The notes under the pieces were generated by a model, which saw nothing but the letters and a program-made list of their open reading frames with translations, did no database searches and had not been told where the DNA came from. Shown in pieces: positions 25,580 to 37,569 of a stretch of DNA of 64,000 nucleotides (its first letter is position 1; every line of letters starts with the position of its first letter). The position numbers and the translations under genes were made by a program. Source of the DNA: Bimastos eiseni (Eukaryota > Annelida > Clitellata > Crassiclitellata > Lumbricidae); contig OY365817.1 in assembly GCA_959347315.1 (NCBI GenBank), forward strand, positions 1,049,857 to 1,113,856. Direction: 5' to 3'.

Positions 25580-27560
25580 CTTTACATAATTGTAAGCCAA
25601 GGGACATCTCTGGCAAAGTGCCATCAATCATTGCCCTTTTTGGCTCCTTGAAGAACAACCCTTGCCTCGTCTACTCCATCTATGTCCCCAATCTTCTTTA
25701 TATGTCAACCGAATCTCCTCGATCTATCAACATGAACTAGATCTATCTACGTGATATTCTCTATTTATCTACCTGATCTCGATCCATCTATCTCATCGCC
25801 TTGATCTTTCCACCTCGATCCAACCGATCCCTCTCGGTGCCACGTTCATCATCGATTTCTCGCATGTCACCGCATCAATATTGCAAAACACAAAGAATGG
25901 AATAACCTTTGAGCGCATTTTGTCGTCGGTCGTACGCGCCGTTCAATACCGGATTAATGCTCCGGCGGAGCACGTCTTCCGAGACGTCGCGTTTCATCCG
26001 TTGGCGTTGTCTGCGAGTGCTCGAGCGTTTTGCCGACTCGTTCGGACGGACTCGTCGCGTGACAACTGGTGCTCGATTGGAGCATTACAAATAAGGAACG
26101 GGCGTCCATTAGTGTGACCGTTGTTGATGTTTAAATATGCATGTGGCCATCTGAACGTGTTGATGGTCGGAGGACTGCTAAAGGAACTGGAGCGACATGT
26201 GCATGGGGCATGTTGCATGGCGGAGGTATAGTGTAGTAAATGGTAGGAGTACGCTGCTTGTAACCGTTGAGATGTAATGTAATGTAGACTCTGTGTTTCA
26301 CTTGAATCTGAAATTTATTGGTTATTGAACATCATTGTTATTATTATTCGTTTTTATTATTATTATTATTATTTTTAAAATTTTGCCTGATGTAAATACT
26401 GATTCCTTGGGTTGATGAAACTAATCTCCAGAGAGAGACAGATATTATTATTATTATTATTATTATTAAGGTATTGTATAAGGATAATTTATGAATTCTC
26501 TGCAAAGGCATGGATAGCTGGTGATAGACAAGTCTTCAATCATCTGAAACATGAGGAAGAGAATGATCCCTCACAGTGGGTGATAGTGAATCCCATAATG
26601 GCTTCAGTGCATTTAAAATGCACTGACCTGTGTGATGCTACCTGGTGGTAATCGTACAAACTCCCTAACCTAACCAAACTGGTTCTTCTGCATTGGCTTC
26701 ATGTTGAATTATGATTAAAGTTGCCTCTTTAACTCATACCTACTTTTAGCCACTATTTTTACTCGATGATCTTCATATATGAGTCTTTTGATAGAACATC
26801 GAGATGTGGCTGTTACCAATTGACGAATTGTCTGTGGGAAGCTCAAGCCACCAATCTATGTCACTGCCCATCACACAGCGAGGGAGAGGACTTGCCGCCA
26901 ACCATACTTGCCGAGACCGAGAAGATTGCGTCGGTAACACTCGTCTGCGTTATGAGACTCGTATTAAGGACTGCTCTTCTTCTTGTTGCGTGCAACTGTT
27001 CGGGAAATCGCACATAACTATGTCCTATCAGTCTATTGTCTATATAGTATAGTGTGTTGGGATGACGAGGAGTCCATATTCAAATATCGACCAGTACAGC
27101 AACTTCAGCAAGGCGACCATCTCACTAGGCAAGACTATCAGTGCGAAATTAATAGGCCGCAGCAACATTAAGCCATATTGCCAGGCGTCATTCGTGAATA
27201 AACGTCGCCGCTTTCGTACAGGTGTAGCAATAGGGGCAATAACACCTGCGTCGCTCGTCGCTTTTTATTTACGATTTCCTGTCGGGCGTTGTAAGTGTGG
27301 GCTGCAGCGGCGTTTAATGCGTTGTTTTCATTTCGAGTGGTGGCGGCGGCGCACGCATGCTTGAATATTGACGGTCGATAAGATCTCTTTATGTCGTTGG
27401 AAAGATCAGTCACTCGTATCAGCCCCCTCCCTCTCTTCTCCTTTTCTTATCTTTTTCAAATGGCTCATCATCCGCCTGAGGATGTCGCCGTCGAAGGACC
27501 TGCATCATGCTCACCTGCTGATGTGGGCTTTGTTCTGGTGAGCGCTAGATACCAATGCAG
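25580..27560. other. Unique DNA with two CpG-dense patches
   Basis: CpG-rich segments lie at about 25890-26110 and 26880-27365, between AT-rich DNA and short ATT tracts (26335-26385, 26443-26468). Overlapping open frames of 60-100 codons exist in more than one frame (for example 26804-27052 and 27062-27364), but I recognise no protein. They may mark unmethylated regulatory DNA or an unrecognised exon. Confidence 0.35.
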
Positions 27561-27564
27561 TCAT

Positions 27565-28160
27565 GGAAGTTGTTAATAGTTATTGTAACATTAATAATTA
27601 TAATTATTATTATAATTATTTTGCCTATTGAGCCCTAATTAGTTTGTGTTTGTATTATATTACTACTACTACTAATAATAATAATGGCTCTTCCGCAGTC
27701 GCTTTTTGTAGCACTTTTTCCACCAATAAAACTACCTGCGAGGCATAGCCATTCCAGAACAATGTCACCATAATTTTTTTAATCCTGAGGGATCATATGT
27801 ACAAAAAGTGAGAACAACAACAACAATAATATCAATAATAATAATATTGATAATATTAATAACAACAACAAAATATCAGTAATGAGAATAACAGCAAGAA
27901 TTATAGTAGTACTGACAGTGACTATAATAATTAATAACAGCAATTCCTGATAATTATGGTAATAATAAATTATAACAACAATAATATCAATCATGAGAAT
28001 TTAAAAAAAATAATAATACTCACAATAGCAATAAAAATGACAGTAATGATGACAATAAAAATGATAATAATGACAATCATAATAATAATAATAATACTTA
28101 AAGTAACAAAAGCAATAATAATAACAGCAACAATAGTAATTACTAATAAGATTTTTCATC
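27565..28160. repeat. AAT/AAC-rich low-complexity region
   Basis: Long imperfect ATAATAAT and AACAACAA mixtures, with a CTACTACTAATAATAAT run at 27661. Confidence 0.8.
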
Positions 28161-28164
28161 TTAA

Positions 28165-28690
28165 TCATTATATATCAGACTGTCTTCATATTGATTTTTG
28201 TGGTCATCTTTGCCAGATCAAATTTTCTTCATTTTGAATTTGTTAGATCAGACTTCTTTCTTCATCATGTTCATTGCAATCGATTTAATAAGACTCCTCA
28301 TTGTGATCACCATATTACGAATATATGATCAAATTTTCTTCACCTTGAGTGCAGTGATCCTCTTGCAGGACATAACTTTCTTCAATTTATTTATTTTGAT
28401 CATCTTCACAAACTGTCTTCATTTTGAACATCTTAGTCAGATCAATCATTCTTCATCTTAAGCATGAAGATGATCAGTCTGGTAATATCTCTCTTTCTTT
28501 ATTTTGATCATCTTGCGAGCAGAGACTCTTTAAATTTCTTGATTTTTATTCATCTTTATAAGATCAGATTATCTTCATTTGATCGCCTTAAAAGATCAAG
28601 GCATTCATCATCTCAAGTGTGAAATCATCTGTCCTTCTTCATGTCAATCATCCTGTAAGATAAGACTTTCTTCATATGAAGGCATCTTGA
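28165..28690. repeat. Diverged GATCATCTT/TTCTTCAT minisatellite
   Basis: About 500 bp in which TTGATCATCTT and AGATCAGA-TTTCTTCAT segments recur every ~25-45 bp. Old and irregular. Confidence 0.7.
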
Positions 28691-28929
28691 TCATCTTAGC
28701 AATACAGGTACCTGGTACGGGTATAAAATATCCTTCAACACAATCATTAACAAGAGAATATTCGCCTGCATTGACCGCCGCAAACCCCTTCTCTGCTTCA
28801 ATTAGAAAGCCATCAACACGTTTGAGCGTTTCCGAATGGCTCAGTGTTTATGGGCCTATGTATCAGTAGATCCCTTATCTAACGTATCATAGGAACCCTC
28901 AGATACACACACCCATGCAAACAACACAC

Positions 28930-28938
28930 ATACATCCC

Positions 28939-28977
<39 letters not shown>

Positions 28978-29155
28978 TGCAGACTTCATACATACACACA
29001 TAGTCACATACACACATTTATACATGCATATACACACAGACACACATACAGACACCTACACACACCTACACACACAAATGCACACATACACACACTCTCA
29101 CATACACACACACACTCTCTTTCTCTCTGTCTCTCTCTGTGTCTCTCTGTGTCTT

Positions 29156-29188
<33 letters not shown>

Positions 29189-29259
29189 TACACGCACTCT
29201 CACATACACACACACTCTCTCTTTCTATCTCTCTCTCTGTCTCTCTCTCTCTGTGTCTT

Positions 29260-29291
<32 letters not shown>

Positions 29292-29500
29292 TCATACACA
29301 CACACATACACACACTCTCACATACACACACTCTCACATACACACACACTCTCTCTTTCTATCTCTCTCTCTGTCTCTCTCTCTGTGTCTTTCTCTCTCT
29401 CACACACACACACACACATACACACACACACACACATACACACACTCACTCTTACACACTCACAATCTCACACGAACACGAACATATATAACAATTGCAT
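28930..29500. repeat. (CA)n/(TC)n tract with higher-order repeats
   Basis: CA blocks and CTCTCTGT blocks alternate. A composite unit of roughly 110-120 bp (CA block, then CTCTCTTTCTATCTCTCTC, then GTGTCTTTCTCTCTC) recurs about three times between 29100 and 29415. Confidence 0.9.
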
Positions 29501-29829
29501 TTACTCTGTGACCGTGTCTCTTGTTCAATGGGTGCAAATCGACTTGCTAGCCATAACCCAGCCCTGTTCATCCTTTGCTGGGCTTCATTTGAGATATGAA
29601 GGGCAGAGCGTACCGCATGATCTTAACCACAGACATGCGCTGCTAGTGTGTTCGACAATAGCAACTGGTGCGAAAATGATTCCGGTTCATTCTTTGTCAA
29701 ACATTAACAGGTCAAAAGGTTTTTATGAGGCTTCATTGGGACATCTGAACTCACAACTCTTGTCAGGGTATTAGGTAGCCTCTATCTTTAGTGTCTTCAT
29801 ATAGTATATAGTACTTAAATGTAGTTCAT

Positions 29830-29945
29830 ACATACGTACTTGCGTATGTACGTACATACAGACAGACAGACAGACACAGACAGACAGACACAGACAGACA
29901 CAGACAGACACAGACAGACAGACACAGACAGACAGACAGACACAA
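29830..29945. repeat. (GACA)n with CACA interruptions
   Basis: GACAGACAGACACA units over about 90 bp, preceded by a short ACGTACATAC stretch. Confidence 0.9.
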
Positions 29946-29949
29946 ACAT

Positions 29950-30729
29950 TGTGCTTATTAATATTAATTGTATTTAAGCATTTCTAGAGCACTTCTAGTA
30001 AGATGGATCGCTCAGAAGTGCTGCCAGTACACAAGTCCTCATGAGAATAATGTATGCATATAAATATATATCTTATGTGTATGTGTTTGTATATTCATAT
30101 ATGCATACATTTATTGTATGCATACATTATGCATGCGTGCATTCATGTGTGCAGACGTAAAAGAGTGTGTTATGTTATAAGTATACTTGCATGGATGTAT
30201 ACAAAGGGGTAATTCAAAGCAGCCAGTATGTTCAATTCTTAAGTGGTATTGGTGTCCTGTAATGGAGAAGAGGAATGATTGTGATAATCTTGGCAGATCC
30301 CTCGTTGGATGACAGGATGTTGTAGGAGACCACCCAAGTGCCTGGAAGAGGACTGGGGAAGGATTAAGGAGTCAGTTGTGTGGGTGGTGGGGCCTGGTGG
30401 GGTGCTCTTTCTGGCTGTGGACTTTGATGTTTTACAAAACGATATCTGCAGTCGTTTGGTTTACAGACATTTGTAGTTGAGGGTTGAAGGAATTTAATAC
30501 CAGCTTCTATACCAGAAGTCTCCGTTTGTCTAGATGTTCCTATTGATGTCTGTCTTGCTGTGCCCATTGGTGCCTCTATGAGGTTTGTATGGATGTCTAC
30601 ATATGCCTATCTTTGTGTGGATATCTGTTGTGCCTGGTATGTTATGCTTGTTTTACTGTGTGACTGCCTGGGTGACAGTTTGTGTTTATTATGGGGTCTT
30701 TATTTGCATTCTTTTCCTTTGATTGACAG
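29950..30729. other. Sequence upstream of the first identified exon
   Basis: No coding segment seen. It includes TATA/TGTA-rich DNA at 30050-30200. If the gene continues upstream of the window this is intron. Confidence 0.5.
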
Positions 30730-30790
30730 GTCAGACGATCTGGCAAACACGCAGGTCCAGGGACAGATCCAGGTCGGGTCGGGCCACCAG
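30730..30790 (+). CDS. RERE: RERE-like exon 1 of those visible (ELM2, middle)
   Basis: The acceptor TTTGATTGACAG precedes the exon and the donor GTAAGATGG follows it. The first base completes a codon from an unseen upstream exon. The 20 codons after it read SDDLANTQVQGQIQVGSGHQ, which aligns with the ELM2 segment LNSTQGEIRVGPSHQ of vertebrate RERE, especially the I-x-VG-x-x-HQ core. It ends in phase 0, which fits the exon at 40116 starting with ARLPAY, the same continuation as in the family. There is no start codon. The preceding ELM2/BAH exons were looked for upstream and not found, so this is not the first exon of the gene. Confidence 0.85.
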
Positions 30791-30939
30791 GTAAGATGGA
30801 TTATATACCTGGTAAATTTATGCCATCTTGGGCTGTGATCGCCTCTTAGTCATCTCGTGATGCGCTATAGAAATAAATCAAGGGGAACCCCATCCTCTAG
30901 ATTTTACCTCAATTAAAGTAAAAAAGATGTTATATAATC

Positions 30940-32140
30940 AAAATTTAGCTCCGCCAATGAATTTAATAACTGCTTCTCTAACATCGCCTGTCTCCAAGCA
31001 AACATTACCGAAGTCACAGTACTCAAAAAACCGCTAAACTCATAATGCTGAGGAAGAAATGTTTGCTGGATCCTCCCCCCCACTTCTTTACTCTCTATTT
31101 GTCTTTGTCAACCCACTCATGCTAACTGATCCCAATTATAGCAACACAATTGCCTGAAATGATAAAGCGCCTGCTCCTTAAGTAGGCTTACAGGGAGGGT
31201 GCCGCAAACAATAGACAATTGCCAAAGTTGTTCCCATTGATTAGAAGTGTTATAAAGAGAGCCGTATAAATTATAGATCAGAAGCTTTTCTCCAGTGTTT
31301 CTTTCAAAATTTTTTGATGAGGTTATGTACAACAGATTAAGCACATTTGTTGAAAGTCCCACTTCATCTTTTCCTCCCAGTATGGCTTCCGACCGGGACA
31401 TTTATCATCCATTTTGCACTTACATGCTGTCCCAAAAAAATCAAATGCATTTGAAAATTATGAATACTCTATGGGCATTTGGCAAAAGCATGCAATATTA
31501 TAAATCATGATATTCGCTTCAACAAATTATAATATCTACATACAAAGTATCAGGAGTTTAATTAAACTGGTTTATAAAATACTTGAAGAATGTACTCACA
31601 TATCTTGTTCGAAATAGTTCGTAATTAATGACCTGCCCAATCTATCTGGCCTTCTCTCCTTTATTTTATTTACGGATGACACATATTTTCTGCTCCCTTG
31701 ACTCTTCGCTCAGATTATCAAGTGCAAACTCACACTAGTAAGCATGACAACTCACACTAGTAGGCATGACAACCTAAACTAGTAAGCATGACAATTTGAG
31801 TACCCTCCTGTCATCGTACAGCCTGATATTTTTAATATCCCACTCTCTAAATTTGCTACTGCAGACAGTTTCCTTGGAATCATTAAGTAAAACAAAAACA
31901 TTGAAATCACAACAATGCGATGCACGAAAAAGCAGCTTTAGTTAAGCACTACATGACATCACCAACAGAAATTGGCACAAATATATAAGTAAGCAAGTAT
32001 GTGAACGAGTGCAGTGCTATCCCTATAGTTGCTACTCTGTATGCCCATATACAATATAACTTGTACAATTCAATAATGGATATTGGACCATATACAATAT
32101 ATCTTGTACAATTGTACGTTACTCGCTTTGGGTCGTGTGG
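30940..32140 (+). pseudogene. LINE reverse transcriptase copy in intron 1 (degenerate)
   Basis: Broken frames carry recognisable RT blocks in order: KLFPLIRSVI-like residues, then MYNRLSTFVES, then QYGFRPGH-like residues near 31375 (frame shifted), then HDIRFNKL near 31510 corresponding to the NHDIL block, then NDLPNLSGLLSFILFTDDTYF near 31628. The last is the catalytic block where FADD is expected; here it reads FTDD. Many stops and shifts show an old dead insertion. A 27-bp unit (CTAGTAAGCATGACAAC) is triplicated at 31725-31800 inside it. Confidence 0.8.
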
Positions 32141-32814
32141 TTGTTGAGTTTTCCTTGTTCTCCATTATCCGAATCTATCAGAATGGTGGCAAAGTTGACG
32201 ATTTTCAAGCCACTCAAGCCCTTGCTTCTAATCATGGTTAAACCTGCGGGTTTGAGGGTTTCAAAACGACCAGCTTACCCGATTGGGAATCCGTAAACGC
32301 AAGTTTGCTTTATCTAATCGTAACGAATTAACGCAATCTTGGATCATTATAGCGCACATTATTATGATGCATGAGAAGGCAATCGATGGTCAGTCCAACG
32401 AGATGGACAGGCGGTCGTAGGGGGGTGCCAACATAATGGTTTTGGGTGGAGAACGGCAAGATACGAGGACCAAGCAATGCATACAGATCATGGAAGAAGT
32501 GTATTGGAGAGCCTTGGATGAACAACAGCAAAGGCCTTTCTGGCGAGTGCGGTGTTCAGACGGGTAACGGCAAAGGGAGGGCAATCGACTGGGGCAAAAT
32601 CGGATTGTAATTATTGTGAAGGAACATTTGCATAGCGCCTCTTAGAAGGTTATCAGGGACGCTCCTCCGTGTGTCCCTATGGATCGGATGGAAAAGGCCG
32701 GATGGATATGCGATGGTTGGACAGAGTCAAACATTACTAACTTTCTGACAAACCTCTTTTTCTTTCTCTTTGTCTTGCTGTATGTCAATTTGTCTTGCAT
32801 TGTACCTCTGAATG
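32141..32814. other. Intron 1, mostly unique
   Basis: Contains a short LINE tail on the minus strand near 32590-32660 (reverse complement of CTAAGAGGCGCTATGCAAAT). No exon seen. Confidence 0.45.
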
Positions 32815-33190
32815 TCGGCATGTGTGTCTGTGTGTGTGTCTGTGTGTGTGTGTCTGTGTGTCTGTGTGTGTGTGTGTCTGTGTGTGTGTGTCTGCGTGTG
32901 TGTGGCTGTGTGTGTGTGTGTGTCTGTGTGTGTGTGTCTGTGTGAGTGTGTCTGTGTGTGTGTGTCTGTGTGTGTGTGTCTGTGTGTGTGTGTGTCTGTG
33001 TGTGTCTGCGTGTGTGTGTCTGTGTGTGTGTCTGTGTGTGTGTGTGTGTGTGTCTGTGTGTGTGTCTGTGTGTGTCTGTGTGTGTGTGTCTGTGTGTGTG
33101 TCTGTGTGTGTGTCTGTGTGTGTGTGTCTGTGTGTGTGTGTGTGTGTGTCTGTGTGTGTGTGTCTGTGTGTGTGTGTGTCTGTCTGTCGG
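32815..33190. repeat. (TG)nTCTG minisatellite
   Basis: About 370 bp of TGTGTGTCTG-type units with variable TG number. Open on both strands because the unit lacks stops in most frames; not coding. Confidence 0.95.
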
Positions 33191-33359
33191 AGGCTATTGT
33201 CGTTGAGGTCTTGCTGTTCTGGTGACCTCTTACAATCTGCTTTCAGTTTTCCTTGATTAGCCTCATTCATGACTGTCAGCCTCTCTTTCCATCTCATCCC
33301 ATTCCATCCCATTGCGCCTGATTAAGTCGTCTGGATGCCGTCCATCCATCCTGCAATGG

Positions 33360-33555
33360 GCTGCTGCTGCTGCTGCTGCTGTTGATTGGTTGATGTCCTT
33401 CTGGTCATCCATGATATGCGCTCTTTATTCGTCTTGTGCCTAATCTTCAATGGCAGGACATTCGCTTCTTCTTTCGTCTGCTTTACATGGCTGCTGGTGA
33501 CCGTGTGTTCGTATGCCTAGTTGCTGACAGGCGCTATATAAATGCTTCGTCGTGT
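33360..33555 (+). mobile_element. SINE/LINE tail fragment
   Basis: (CTG)n then TTGATTGGTTGATGTCC and, further on, AGGCGCTATATAAATGCTTC. The GCTGCTGCTG-TGATTGGT to GGCGCTATAT order matches the 21740 SINE. Confidence 0.5.
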
Positions 33556-33724
33556 GTCTTGTTGTCATGTGTGCTGGGCTGTTGGCGCTGGAGTGCATGG
33601 CAACTGTTGCCAGAGGTGACAGTGTTCTCGAATGTGATGGCAAAAGAACGTGTGAGTGGAACATGTTAGTGGCAAATGTGACTGGAACATGAACACACCG
33701 ATTGTGCCATGATGATGGATTTAA

Positions 33725-33945
33725 TTATTATCATTGTTATTATATTTATTACTATAAGTTATTTATTACTATTATTATTATTATTATTATTATATTTATT
33801 ATTATAAGTTATTATTATTATTATTATTATGACATATTTATTATTATGACATATTTGTTTTTCTTATTATTACTATGTATTTATTTATATTATTATTACT
33901 ATGTATTTATTTTTATGAAATATATTATCATTATTTTTATTACTA
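33725..33945. repeat. (ATT)n-rich tract
   Basis: ATT runs mixed with TTATGACATAT and ACTATGTATTTATTT duplications. Confidence 0.85.
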
Positions 33946-34024
33946 CTGACCCAATATCTAACGACCAAGCGTCAACAGACGTCGCTGAGCAGTAGTACGT
34001 GAAATACTCGCTCTAGGTCCTTAC

Positions 34025-34600
34025 AAATGGAGCGCTTCAGAGGCTACTCAAAATGCCCTTTCTCTCCGCACTGCAAGGCAAGCGCTCCAACCAATCATCG
34101 CTCCAACCAATCATCGACGATAACGAACACATTACTTCCCGCGCTTTTCCTTCCCGTTCTGCCCAGTCTGCTTCACCGCCTCACATCCGATCCGATCCGC
34201 CATCTTTGTCGGCATCTCGAACGCTCGCTCGGTCATTCACTCGGCTAAGACCCTTATCAGCCGGACGCCGGTCTACGTCACGGATTATCTCCTTCCCGCC
34301 TCATCGGTCGTCCAGGAAAAAGCGCCCGATTCTCGGCGGACGTTTTGACTTCCGTTTCCGGTCCCGCTGGAAGGTGACCGTCGGTCTGTTCGTCGGTTCG
34401 TTCGTCGCTGCGTCAAATCGATGCGACGATGATAATAATTAAGTTAGGACTTAGCAGTGGGAGAATGTGCGCCTCTTTGTGGCAGGCAATGTTCGATTGC
34501 GACTCGGCTGGGCCGTGTGTTACACGAGCGCTCGCTGGCTCGGAATTATGTTCCCCGGCGAAATTCATTCCAGCCATGCCCGGAAATAGATTTCTTTCTG
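34025..34600. promoter_or_regulatory. CpG-dense segment in intron 1
   Basis: Markedly richer in G, C and CpG than the flanks. It contains a duplicated GCTCCAACCAATCATCG (two CCAAT boxes on the + strand, 34083-34115) and further CGATCCG-type clusters. It could be an internal regulatory region or alternative promoter of the RERE-like gene. No transcription start or exon is demonstrated. Confidence 0.3.
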
Positions 34601-34697
34601 AAAATATTTAACAGATTATGACGACAAACACGTAATTATGATAAAAAGAGCGATAATAATACGTAATGATTATTATAGTAGTGATTGTTGTAGTAGT

Positions 34698-34960
34698 CAG
34701 AGGTGTAACAAGGTTTTGAAAAATGGGGGGGGGGGTACAATTTAAAAAATATTGCGCGAGCGCAAAATATTTCCACCTCCCCATTTTTTGAATTTTGCCC
34801 CCCAGAAATTTGAAAAATGGGGGCACAAATTACCTTAACAAAAATTATCTTATAAAGTCATAGGAGAAACATAAAAAGAACCGATTTGGGGGGCACTGAC
34901 CACTAAAACTGGGGGGCTATGCCTCCCAGTTTTGAAACTGCCCCCCGCTTGTTACACCCC

Positions 34961-34962
<2 letters not shown>
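34698..34962. mobile_element. hAT-like MITE, 265 bp
   Basis: Terminal inverted repeats CAGAGGTGTAACAAG and, inverted, CAGGGGTGTAACAAG (14 of 15 match). The 8-bp flanks are GTAGTAGT and GTGGTGGT, compatible with an 8-bp duplication inside a GTA/GTG microsatellite. The interior has G-rich and C-rich reciprocal blocks and a hairpin around ATTGCGCGAGCGCAAAAT. It encodes nothing. Confidence 0.6.
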
Positions 34963-34999
<37 letters not shown>

Positions 35000-35000
<1 letters not shown>

Positions 35001-35318
35001 TATAATATTGGCATCTGTTCAGATAAGAAACTTAGGGAGTTGGAACTTGGAAGTTTCAATCATTGACTTCTGTACAATAAGCTGTTATACAATAGTCTGT
35101 GACTTAATCATCTGTTTGAAGCATTAAGCATTTGTAGCAATAAGGGATTTTTAGCTAGCGGGTATCAAACCAGAGTCCTTCTCATCGTCGTTGTGTTATC
35201 ATTTAGCAATTGCCTTTCTAAATGTCATTTATAATTGAGCCAACAGTCATAGTTTTCTGAAAGTGATGTTAAGGAACAGAATAGTAGTGGCATCATTTAA
35301 AAACACAAATCCACGTGT
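35000..35318. other. Intron 1, unique
   Basis: No feature seen. Confidence 0.35.
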
Positions 35319-35321
35319 CAC

Positions 35322-36215
35322 GACAATAGACAATAAGGGATAACAGACAATAAGGGATTTATCTAACAGACAATAAGGGATTTATCTAACAGACAATAAG
35401 GGATTTATCTAACAGACAATAAGGGATTTATCTAACAGACAATAAGGGATAACAGACAATAAGGGATAACAAACAATAAGGGATAACAGACAATAAGGGA
35501 TAACAGACAATAAGGGATTTATCTGACAGACAATAAGGGATAACAGACAATAAGGGATAACAGACAATAAGGGATTTATCTAACAGACAATAAAGGATTT
35601 ATCTAACAGACAATAAGGGATAACAGACAATAAGGGATTTATCTAACAGACAATAAGCCATAACAGACAATAAGGGATTTATCTAACAGACAATAAGGGA
35701 TTTATCTAACAGACAATTAGGGATTTATCTGACAGACAATAAGGGATACCAAACAATAAGGGATTGCAGTCTGCAGACAATGAAGGATAACAAACAATAA
35801 GCGATAACAGACAATAAGAATAAGCGATAACAGACAATAAGCGATAACAGACAATAAGAATAAGCGATAACAGACAATAAGAATAAGAGATAACAGACAA
35901 TAAGCGGTAACAGACAATAAGAATAAGCGATAACAGACAATAAGCGATAACAGATAATAAGAATAAGCGATAACAGACAATAAGAATTAGCGATAACAGA
36001 CAATAAGCGATTAAAGACAATAAGAATAAGCGATAACAGACAATAAGAATTAGCGATAACAGACAATAAGCGGTAACAGACAATAAGAATAAGCGATAAC
36101 AGACAATAAGCGATAACAGACAATAAGAATAAGCGATAACAGACAATAAGCGATAACAGACAATAAGAATAAGCGATAACAGACAATAAGAATTAGCGAT
36201 AACAGACAATAAGCG
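35322..36215. repeat. AACAGACAATAAG minisatellite with two sub-blocks
   Basis: About 890 bp of AACAGACAATAAG core. In the left block (to about 35780) units end GGGAT with optional TTATCT, giving 17- and 23-bp forms. In the right block (from about 35790) the ending is CGAT or AATAAGCGAT. Open frames on the minus strand are repeat translations. Confidence 0.95.
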
Positions 36216-36289
36216 ATACAACAGGTGATATCTCATCTGCCACGATTGAGGGTCACATTTCTGTATGACTACACACTTAAAAAAATTTG

Positions 36290-36900
36290 CGAGTAATATA
36301 CTCTTCCACCCTATTCTATTGCACGACTACTAAGCCGAGATTTTGCACACGGTCCTATTGTCTGATAGTCATGCGCCATGCCAGCCAATCGGACGATTTC
36401 TTAGGACGAATTTGGCACTGGAACGATTTCACGCCGCATCAGAGGAAGGGAGGGAGGGGTTGCGTGTCTTGCGAGCGGCTTACTCGCCTCCAACAAAAAC
36501 GGGACGGGCGCGTCTGCCGGCTTAGCGGTAGTTTGATGTCTATTATCGATCCGTGCAAACAATGCCCTGCGCGCGGCCCTGCTGCTGGGGCTAGCTGCTC
36601 ACCCTCTCCCCTTCTCAGTCAGTCAAGTGATGGTTGACGCTAATATGCTGCGATGCGCGGCCCTCCACCGGCGTCGATAGCAATGATACATCATTGTCCG
36701 AAGCGAGGCTCACCGCCCGTCTACAATGAAGCTAATGGAAGTCTACCTCGCGAAGCCCTCAGGGTTGGAGGTCACTCGGGGTCGGGTATTAGGGTCAGCG
36801 AGCGCCGGGCGTCGGTTTGACCTCAAGGGGCAACGGTCGACGGGTGATTGCCGAGCTTCCGGGAGGTGTTGGTTATCTGGGGTGGCCGCGTTGACCCTGA
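36290..36900. promoter_or_regulatory. CpG-dense segment in intron 1
   Basis: A G+C- and CpG-rich island of about 600 bp between AT-rich DNA, with an AGCCAATCGG (CCAAT-type) near 36380. Overlapping short frames carry no recognised protein. It is a candidate regulatory element by composition only. Confidence 0.3.
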
Positions 36901-36929
36901 GTCCTGGGGTCCGTGAAGAAACTGGTTTT

Positions 36930-37160
36930 GGCATCTGTCTTTTTCTCTGTCTCGCTGTATGTCTGTGAATGTGCCCCGTCTGTCTGTCTGTTTCTCTTTC
37001 TGTACATGTCATTGTCTTTGTCTCGTTTCATCTTCCTGTCTGTGTCTGAGTGTCTTTGTCGTTGTGTGTTTGTTTGTCTTTCGTCTTACCATTCTGTTTG
37101 TCTAATTGTCTGCCTGTTTTTGTCTGAGACTATGTTAAGCCATTTTATTGCCAGTGTGTA
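36930..37160. repeat. CTGT-rich pyrimidine tract
   Basis: Imperfect TCTGT/TCTCT units. Confidence 0.7.
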
Positions 37161-37204
37161 GAGAGTGACGTGTGTTCGAAATTTGTCTCCATGCCGACTG
37201 CATT

Positions 37205-37410
37205 TCTCTGAGTGTTCCCCATCCCCACTTCATCCCACCAGATCTGCACCCCTCACCACATCCCCATTAGGTCTGTACCCATCCGCATTAGTTCTGTCCC
37301 CACCGATACCCCATCTCCGCCAGGTCTGTCCCCATCTCTATCCCATCCCCAGGTCTGTCCCAAGACTCCCATCCCTCCCAACCCAACCCATCCCAATTCC
37401 CATTTCCATT
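37205..37410. repeat. C-rich ~25-bp minisatellite
   Basis: Diverged units with CCCCATC and AGGTCTGTCCC recurring about six times. Confidence 0.75.
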
Positions 37411-37569
37411 TCATAGAAGCAAAGAACAAGATAAAAAAAATGCTCATGCACGCTAAGCCCTTCTGATTCCAATATCAAGGCTTTTAATACAGAATAGGCT
37501 TACTTAACTGGAGTTGAAAGAGGGAACGATATTCGACTGAGGCGGTTTTCTGATGATCCCCACATAATA

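Noticed and set aside
32785..33312. Long Cys/Val and His/Thr frames
   Set aside because: Repeat translation of the TGTGTCTG array.
35322..36215. CRISPR-like array
   Set aside because: Units are contiguous tandem repeats without unique spacers, in a eukaryotic intron.
35706..36236. 176-codon leucine/cysteine/tyrosine frame on the minus strand, resembling a membrane protein
   Set aside because: Hydrophobic pattern arises from the AACAGACAATAAG minisatellite; the period repeats exactly.
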